From: Brachypodium distachyon
Taxonomy: Eukaryota; Streptophyta; Magnoliopsida; Poales; Poaceae
Assembly (NCBI RefSeq): GCF_000005505.3
Contig: NC_016132.3
Span: 17,598,501 to 17,662,500, forward strand
Direction: 5' to 3'
DNA length: 64,000 nucleotides
The position numbers and the translations under genes were made by a program. Under the pieces are notes generated by a model, which saw nothing but the letters and a program-made list of their open reading frames with translations, was not told where the DNA came from and did no database searches. This document shows positions 57,296 to 64,000 of the stretch, piece by piece (within the stretch, counting starts at the first letter, position 1; the number at the start of each line of letters is the position of its first letter).

Positions 57296-57587
57296 ATGGC
57301 GGCCAAAGCTCAAATTTCCCTCTGCGTGCTCGTTGTTTTCCTCTTCCTCCTCGTCGCCACGGAATTTGCTGCTGCTAGGGAACTAGCTGGGAGCGGTATT
57401 GTTTACTGGAACCTCTCATTCTCTAATTCCTTCCTTTGTACTCAGTCAAATTCTCTCATCCCTCCCTGTCCCTCTCTCTGAATTCATGCTTGATTATTTG
57501 CTTGATTCAGATGGCAGCGGTAACTACGGGGGCGGCCTGGCTCCACCGGGCGCGAGTTATCCAACCACTCCATTTCCACCGTACTAG
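57296..57587 (+). CDS. Small secreted Gly/Pro-rich peptide precursor
   Basis: Two exons, 57296-57395 and 57511-57587, joined by GAGCG|GTATTG and TTCAG|ATGGC, give 58 residues. Residues 1-27 are a signal peptide (LCVLVVFLFLLVATEF-AAA); cleavage after Ala is likely. The mature part is about 31 residues: RELAGSDGSGNYGGGL and then APPGASYPTTPFPPY. It has no Cys, has Tyr and Pro residues and ends at Tyr. The family was not identified; it resembles small Gly/Pro-rich wall or signalling peptides of plants but lacks the PSK, PSY or CLE motifs. Splicing is inferred; the unspliced frame would end at 57481 within the intron. The promoter has a TATA-like box. Confidence 0.65.
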
Positions 57588-58566
57588 GTCGGAGAACCAG
57601 TATACGATATGAACACGGCCATGTATTTCTTAATAAACGACCTGTACGCACACTTATGTACCTCTCCACCTACATGTAAGCAGAGCTTGTGATCTCCCTG
57701 CGAAGTGGACTATGGATACCAGATTACCGGATCCGTCGTGGATATCACGGCGGTCGAACTATTAATTAATTGAGATTTTTGCCAGAAATCATTACCTTGT
57801 GGAGTATAATACATTTCTCTGATTAAATGTGTCATATCCGTTGCCTAGTTTAGGCCAGAATTGGCGTGTGATATACTCCATCCATCCGAAAATATGTGAA
57901 TTGAATTTATGTAAGAGATACACAGCGATCTGACACGAGCAGAAGTGTTTTATAACAAGAGATTTCACATCCACGTAGACACATAGCTTAGAGAAGATGA
58001 TTCATGGTGAAAAGGCTTACGGGCCGTGAAACCCATCCCCATATTGTTTAAATTTACTAAAACCTACTCCTAAGTGATATTTAGTGACACCGGAGTGAAA
58101 TATTAATAAAAAAATAACTACGATTGATAATTCATTGTGATTTTATGTTTTACAAAGATTTCACTATATTTTTTTAAATCATTAACATTTTATTTTAGCT
58201 GTCAAACATAAGTGAAACTGGAGTAAGATTTTAGTAAAACCGGAACAAAGCACCAACGAAATTGAAATTTAATTTGTCCGGCAATATTTTTTTTAAAGAA
58301 ATGCCATCCGACTAGCTTTATTGATCATCAAACATAAGTACACGGTAGAATTTCTTTCGTCCAGAGCATAGAATCTAGAGTACTCCACTGAACGCTCCGT
58401 CGTCCTCCAAACTTGATCTGGCCGTAGCTTTCCCATCGGACCGCTCCAGACGCACTAGAGCACAGCCGCAGCCCGCAGCTAATCCCCGCCGGAGGCCGGA
58501 CTCCCAGAGCTTCCGCATCGATCGATCCTTCTTCCTTCTCACGCACGCACCGCACCACACCGCACC
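57588..58566. other. Intergenic, peptide 3' UTR to BSD promoter
   Basis: AT-rich. A CATCCGAAAATATG MITE-like half-site lies near 57878, and the last 250 bases are the GC-rich promoter and leader of the BSD gene. Confidence 0.4.
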
Positions 58567-61401
58567 ATGTCGTGGCTCACGCGCACCATCGCGGCCACGC
58601 TCTCCTCGCCGCGCGGCGAGCCGGACCCCGGCGCCGACGGCCACGAATCCGAGACCTCCTCCTCCGTCGACAGGGCGGCCGCGGACGAGGGCTCCTCCTC
58701 GCCGCGCGGCCCCGTGGAAGAGGAGCCCGAGCAGCCCAACTCCCCGACCCGCGGCGTCAAGGACGACATCTCCGAGCTCACCGAGACCCTCTCCCGCCGT
58801 CTCTGGGGCGTGGCGTCCTTCCTCGCCCCACCCCCGCCCCCGCCGCCGGAGTCCTCGTCCCCGCGCGCCGCTGCAGAGGTGGAGAGTGGCGATGGGGATG
58901 AGGAAGAAGACCCGCAGTTCGCGGGGATCCGGAGCGATCTGGCGGAGATCGGGGGGAAGGTGAGGAGCGGCATCTCGATGCTGCAGAACAACATGGCCGT
59001 GGCGGAGATCTCCAAGATCGCGTCCTCGCTCCTGCCGTTCGGGGAGGAGGAGGCGGACGAAGGGGATGATGCCGTCCCCGGTCTTACCGAGGAGGTGCTG
59101 GTGTTCGTCAGGCACATCTCCACCCGGCCTGAGACGTGGCTCGATTTCCCCCTCTTCATCAGCGAGCGCTATGCAGATGGTAAGATTTGGTGCCTTATTA
59201 CTTATTACTGTCTTTGATTTGAGCGCGTTTGGTTGGAGGATAGAAGTAACTGAGGCGGGAGAACCTTTGTTCTGATTTATTAAGCTGTGTCTCCAAATTT
59301 ACTTCAAGAGTTCAAGTGGTATATTTTTACTTGTTTTTTACTGGTGAATACGAGGCTAGTGATTAACGAAGAAAATGGATTTCCGAGAAAATAGATGCTA
59401 ATTGTGTAAAGAACTCAGAGCATGGACAGCTTCAATTCGTGACACTTACCATCTTTGAATCAACAAATTCTTTTCTCTACTAGTTTAGGTCCGCATAATT
59501 AGTAACATAGACTATAGCCGTGACACTGCATCTGAAATGCCATTGCACTTCCTTTCAAAGCTATCTGCATTTCATTAGTTATCCGTTCATAATTTTGCTA
59601 GTTTAGCTTGTATACTAGCTTCAACTCAAATTTTATTTCTGGAAGTTGGATGTTGTGGTTCTTTCTGGCCCATTAACAACGCACATTTTCTCATATCATG
59701 ATTTTCCTTGTGGTGTTAAGTTGATTAATCAAATCTAGCTAATGTCTTAAGCATCATAAGTTGTTTGAAATGAATGGAATACCATGCTCTCTGGGTCATA
59801 TAGCTTTAAATAACACTAATGAATGTTTTGTATCTCCATGGAGGCTGCGAATTGTATCGTTATGCATAGGTAATAATGAAAATATAACATAATTTATGAT
59901 AAGCAATCCCTACCTGCTGCACAATGTATAACTCCAGGGTTCATACTTCATATTTAGTAGGGCTCTCTTTTTCCTCTTGGCATGATATTTAACAAGCATT
60001 TAGTTCTGGAACAAATAGTCAACCTGTTTATGCATATCCTCTCTTCGTCTTTTAATCCTTAAATGGTTTCCTGATGCTTTGTTGGCATCTAGTTACATCA
60101 CATCATCCGTGCTTGCCTCTTTCAAACACAATCATGATGTGTGTAACTGACCTCACTGATTTTCTTTAATCTCTTACATAGTTTCTCTTAATCTTTAGAT
60201 TTTGAACTGTCGGATGCTCAATACCCGCATGCATTAGCTATGGAGCACCTTGTGCCAAGCTTATCAAATCTAAAGGCTCAGATTTGCTCAACTGATATGA
60301 GTGAAGCGTGTTTCTGGAAGATCTATTTTGTGCTTCTGCACTCAAAACTCAACAAACAAGATGCTGAACATCTTTCAACTTCACAGGTAGCTTCCTGGAT
60401 CACTCGCAGTATTTTACCATCTTTTTGGCACCATGTATTTTGTCATTATAGTTTGTGGCTATGTGTGTTGTATGAATGGGATGCTTATTAAGCAAATAAT
60501 TGGAAAGTTAGACACTCAAGGCTATACCTATAGCACCACAAGCTGGTTCCTAGGCATGTGGTCTATTATCTTAAGAACTGCTTGGTCCTTCACATGTGAC
60601 ATTATTTTATATGCCACATTTAGTACATGTAGAATTCCTGACATGAGTGATCTGTCGTAAGAATGTGACCTTAAAACACAGTTATATTTACCACTAGCAG
60701 TTTCAGTTTGCAACTTAGAGCGAGCATAGTTACTTCAATTTATTCTTTTTTATAATATATTATCAAGACAAATAAATCCGGAGTGCTAAGATGCTCTTTT
60801 AGTTGACTAGTTTAGACTGGATATGACTCCCTTAAGTCGCATTATTTGGGTTATATTTTAAAACTTCCAACTTAAATTTTCCTTTTCCATGCAGATCCTA
60901 GAAGCAAGGGAGGAGTTGCTGCAAAGTTTACAGGCTAAGAATAAGCGAGGATCTATGGTAACTGGGGAATCATCAGAGAATATGAATGTGTCCTCTGCCC
61001 CTGTTGAAGAGAAGGTGATACAGCCTTCAAGTATTCAAGATAAAGTTGCCTTATCGGAGGTTCCATCCTTCGAAGAACCCACTTCTGACATCACGCCAGA
61101 AATTGAGGCTGAGAAGTTCCAGATCTCAACAACCACTGAGGTGGAAATCATCGACAAGTCAGTGATCGAAGAAGAGTTGTCGGTGAAAGATGAAAGCAAG
61201 ACTTCACTTGTGGAGTCCAAAATCCATGTCGAGACTGATGAAGATGAGGTCGATGAATGGCCTGATGATGATGACACAACCGAGGAGCCTGAGGCGGTTG
61301 GGACAGCAGGCAACCGAGCTTCACTGGGGCAGGAGGAAGATGTATCGTTCAGTGATCTGGAAGATGACGACGACGATGACAATAAAGGGCTTGGCAAGTA
61401 G
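58567..61401 (+). CDS. BSD-domain protein
   Basis: Three exons, 58567-59179, 60199-60386 and 60895-61401, with GATG|GTAAG, CTTTAG, ACAG|GTAG and GCAG sites, give 435 residues. Exon 1 is Ser/Pro/Glu-rich with a hydrophobic amphipathic stretch (ISELTETLSRRLWGVASFL, about 67-85). The BSD domain is split by intron 1, about 175-255: RHISTRPETWLDFPLF, then DAQYPHALAMEHLVPSLSNLK, and the signature CFWKIYFVLL with adjacent Phe-Trp at 243-244. The C-terminal third is acidic and Ser/Thr-rich and ends in a DDDDDD-type tract. BSD domains occur in transcription factor TFIIH p62, in synapse-associated proteins and in DOS2-like plant proteins; plant members of this layout have no firm function. Domain order and length fit. 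Confidence 0.92.
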
Positions 61402-61860
61402 CCAAGCTACCTCAAGGTCTGGTCCCAGGATAATCATCTCAGCCTCTGACAGTCCCACAAGCACAAGCTGGCTTCATTCGAGTGACGCCAGATACACAGT
61501 GATGAGAGGATCATTACTCGGTCACTTCTTGAAGTATCCACGAACTGGCTGGGCCTCAGATGCCCCTGAATTAGAACCTTAATGATAGGCGTAAGTGCGT
61601 CCGCAGCTGGTGTTAGTGTTGATGGCAAGTACATCTGTATTATTGGTGGCTTTCTGTACATAGAGCCCTATGGGCGAGGCTGCTGCTGTATAAACCAACT
61701 TGGCAACATACCAGTGTCCATCTGTCGCTGTTCATTTCGAGCAAGAGGCACACAAGACTGCAAAATGCTCTCGCCCTTTTGTTTGGGTTCCTCGTACTTC
61801 CTCCCAATTTCAGTTGCGTGAAAGTGGTTATTCTGGACATACAGTCATACACAAATTCAA
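61402..61860 (+). other. 3' UTR and 3' flank of the BSD gene
   Basis: Directly downstream of the stop. It includes the first copy of the segmental duplication (61438-61745). Confidence 0.5.
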
Positions 61861-62705
61861 CCTTTCAAAACCCTGATTGCCACTTTCAAAATAGTTAGAT
61901 TTGATTCCTAATTATTAAAAATTATGTGTAAATTTTGCATCAAAACATGCTTAACTACGGTCAAACTTTTGTTCTGGAGACCGTGCAGATGTCCTATGAA
62001 ACTGGAGAGAACAACTTTGCTTGGAATAAAATACCTTTGCCTGGAATAAAATATCCTCGCTCCGGTTATCCTGATAGAGTAATTCTATACTTGCAAGTTT
62101 TACGAAATTATACTCACCTGCTGACGTGGAGTGAGCAATTAGAGAGAACAAGGCGGCATTTTGGCTAAATACTTTTTTTTTGGTCATGTACAAGTTTCTT
62201 TCTGATGACGAGAGGGTCTGGCCCTGTTTCCTCGTAAGGATCGGAGCCACACATCGAAATACTACTACTGATCGATGTGCTGAATCATCAGCTTTGGCCG
62301 AAGAACCAGCACTCTGCTTGTCTCAGGCTTCCGACACTCCAACAAGCACACTCTGGCTTAGTTCGAGTGAGGCCAGGTACACTACACTACACAGTAATGG
62401 ATGGGTCATTTATTGTTCGGTCATCATTATCCTCTCCAAGTAATGAATTCCCATCAGGACTGGCTGGGCCTTGGATGACCTGAATTAGAACCCTAATTAA
62501 GTAATTATAAGCGTGCGTCCGCAGCTGGTGTTAGTGTTGATGACAAGTACACTTGCATAGGTTGTATTATTATCGACGGCCATTATCGACCTCATTCTGT
62601 ACATGGAGAGATAGCCAAACTTCCTGTTCTGGGGTCTGCGCTAGCCTGCCTGCTGTATCAACCTACCTGGCAACCTACCGCTCTGTCCTTTCGGTTTGGC
62701 TAGAA
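61438..62705. repeat. Direct duplication of the BSD 3' flank (copies about 61438-61745 and 62321-62705)
   Basis: Both copies share CACAAGCACA/CAACAAGCACA, TTCGAGTGA(C/G)GCCAG, GGATCATT/GGGTCATTTA, ACTGGCTGGGCCT, CCTGAATTAGAACC, GCGTCCGCAGCTGGTGTTAG and TGTTGATG(G/A)CAAGTACA in the same order. The second copy has extra small insertions. The ~575 bp between the copies is unrelated AT-rich sequence. Confidence 0.9.
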
Positions 62706-64000
62706 AATCCTAACAAAAATTTGGCTGTTAATTTGATATATCAGAAAATCTTAACCAAATGACAAATCTGGAGAAAAAAGAACTTCATGATACAACTTTG
62801 TATAACTTTCTAAAATACTAAAATATAAGTAAACAAAACCATAGTAAAAAATTGCACCGGAAGACCGTGTTCACATACGAATGTGGTGTCTATTTTATGA
62901 AGGTGCATACATGGAGTATTTCTTAGTCTAATTGTTCAAAACTCAATACTGAACTATTAGGTACCAACACAAATATTTCACATAAAAACATAGGCATGAA
63001 CTGTGCAATATTTTTTTATGAGTATGCTTTCCTTGGATATGTTATAAAATAAGAAAATGTATTATAATTTTCAAAGAAATTAAGAGTCATATATAAAGTA
63101 TAACCTTGTGTGAGAATATGTTGATCACAAAATGTCGATTTTCAAATAGCATAATATTAGATTACCAGTTCGAAAAACTGTGTACAGCACGATCAAATAC
63201 AAACAGAAAACAAATGATATACTCATCTATCATCATATTTGGCCGAACAATTAAACACTGCATTAGAAACTCACCTCCAGTGACGAGATAAGGACATCGA
63301 TCATTGTTCGTGCATCGGTCAGGGACACGCCCCGAATTTGGCAGGCCGCAGACACCGCTGTGACGGGGGCAAAACCGGGCCGGGAAGACTTAAGGCACCG
63401 CTGCTTAAACACCAAAATCTAACAAAAGACGCAAAGATTTATAACAACACTAGGTAAGTGCCCGTGCGTTGCAATGGAATAAAAAAAATGATACATGTGA
63501 GACTTAAGTACACGTCCATTTAATGTCGAAGATATGTTTCTCAACATTGTTTTCTCGACAGATTGTCAAGTCCTACAAAAGGCGCTATCTACGCCGGATT
63601 ATGATGCGGTGCCGCTGGGAGCGATGTTCAATTGTTCAGATAAGCCAAGTATATTCTCCATATGTCCTTCGTGTATTTTTCGGTCGTGTTTTGTCCTCGG
63701 CCGGCTCATGCTTTAGCCGCTTTGGGGTCTTGTTTAGTGTTCTTAGTTCATGAACAGTGGTTGTTTAATTTTTTTTTGGATTGCATTCAAATAACAGACC
63801 TCAGCCTCAACTGTCCAAATTCTATTCATGCAATATACGAAGAGGGAAAATCAGAACAAAGCCACACAAAAATGTAGCCAATGGCCTAATGCAGTAGCAG
63901 AACTAAAAAAGGAGGGACATTGGTGAACAATAGATGGGTCAGAGAAAAGCTAAAGATACATAAAAAACATTCTCTCTTTGCAACGGCACAACAAATAAAA
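62706..64000. other. Intergenic to the right edge
   Basis: AT-rich with a GC patch near 63300-63400. No gene recognised. It includes a degenerate Helitron-like end at 63450. Confidence 0.35.
63450..63477 (-). mobile_element. Helitron-like 3' end (CTAG and hairpin)
   Basis: On the minus strand CCATTGCAACGCACGGG, an imperfect hairpin, is followed by CACTTACCTAG and then T, the Helitron 3' layout. The element's other end was not located. Confidence 0.4.

Noticed and set aside
58375..59159. Long minus-strand frames opposite the BSD gene (up to 246 codons)
   Set aside because: They are shadows of the GC-rich BSD first exon, with no domain and a poor start context.

Overview
The window is nuclear DNA from a grass. 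The sequence that supports this: plant-type introns (GT-AG), very GC-rich first exons next to AT-rich introns, Stowaway MITEs with a CTCCCTCCGT-type terminus, CACTA elements with subterminal repeats, LINE 3' ends with poly(A), and plant-only gene families (TCP, CLE, X8-GPI, BAG). The repeat families look Pooideae-like (wheat, barley, oat or Brachypodium relatives). That last point is inference; the species cannot be read from the sequence alone. No organellar, bacterial, viral, tRNA, rRNA or CRISPR content was recognised.

Layout. 1-298 (-): start of a mitochondrial inner-membrane protein, TIM50-like, running off the left edge. 2.2-4.4 kb: a small CACTA-type element with 100-bp internal repeats, two Stowaway MITEs and a LINE scrap. 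4938-5834 (-): a CIN-type TCP transcription factor with a probable 5'-UTR intron. 7.2-11.3 kb: intergenic with MITEs. 11.3-20.6 kb: a large nest of transposons. It holds a LINE fragment followed by a decayed CACTA element that carries a Transposase_24-like gene and an Ulp1-like (C48) protease region. The first intron of that gene is interrupted by a ~3 kb LTR-like block in the opposite orientation. 20.6-26.6 kb: repeats and a 5'-truncated LINE. 26688-28331 (-): X8-domain GPI-anchored protein (plasmodesmal callose-binding type).

Right half. 30753-33692 (+): EAF7/MRGBP-like NuA4 subunit, five exons. 34188-35385 (+): IQ+BAG co-chaperone. 38204-38563 (+): CLE peptide precursor. 40181-42831 (-): plastid-targeted DUF4336 protein, six exons. 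43-50 kb: intergenic, with a 105-bp-TIR element and a Stowaway. 50070-50636 (-): uncharacterised plant protein with two RSRSVAVG motifs. 51.6-56.9 kb: retroposon 3' ends, a 201-bp tandem repeat and an intact-looking Mutator-like MITE or Pack-MULE with a perfect 9-bp target duplication. 57296-57587 (+): 58-residue secreted peptide precursor. 58567-61401 (+): BSD-domain protein, followed by a duplicated copy of its own 3' flank.

The genes are independent single-copy loci typical of a grass gene island. They share no operon-like or pathway logic. The strongest points for follow-up are the CLE precursor, the uncharacterised RSRSVAVG protein, the small secreted peptide, the Pack-MULE with perfect TSD, the Transposase_24 plus Ulp1 CACTA with the intron-lodged LTR block, and the BSD 3'-flank duplication. 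I found no clear sign of a wholly new biological system.
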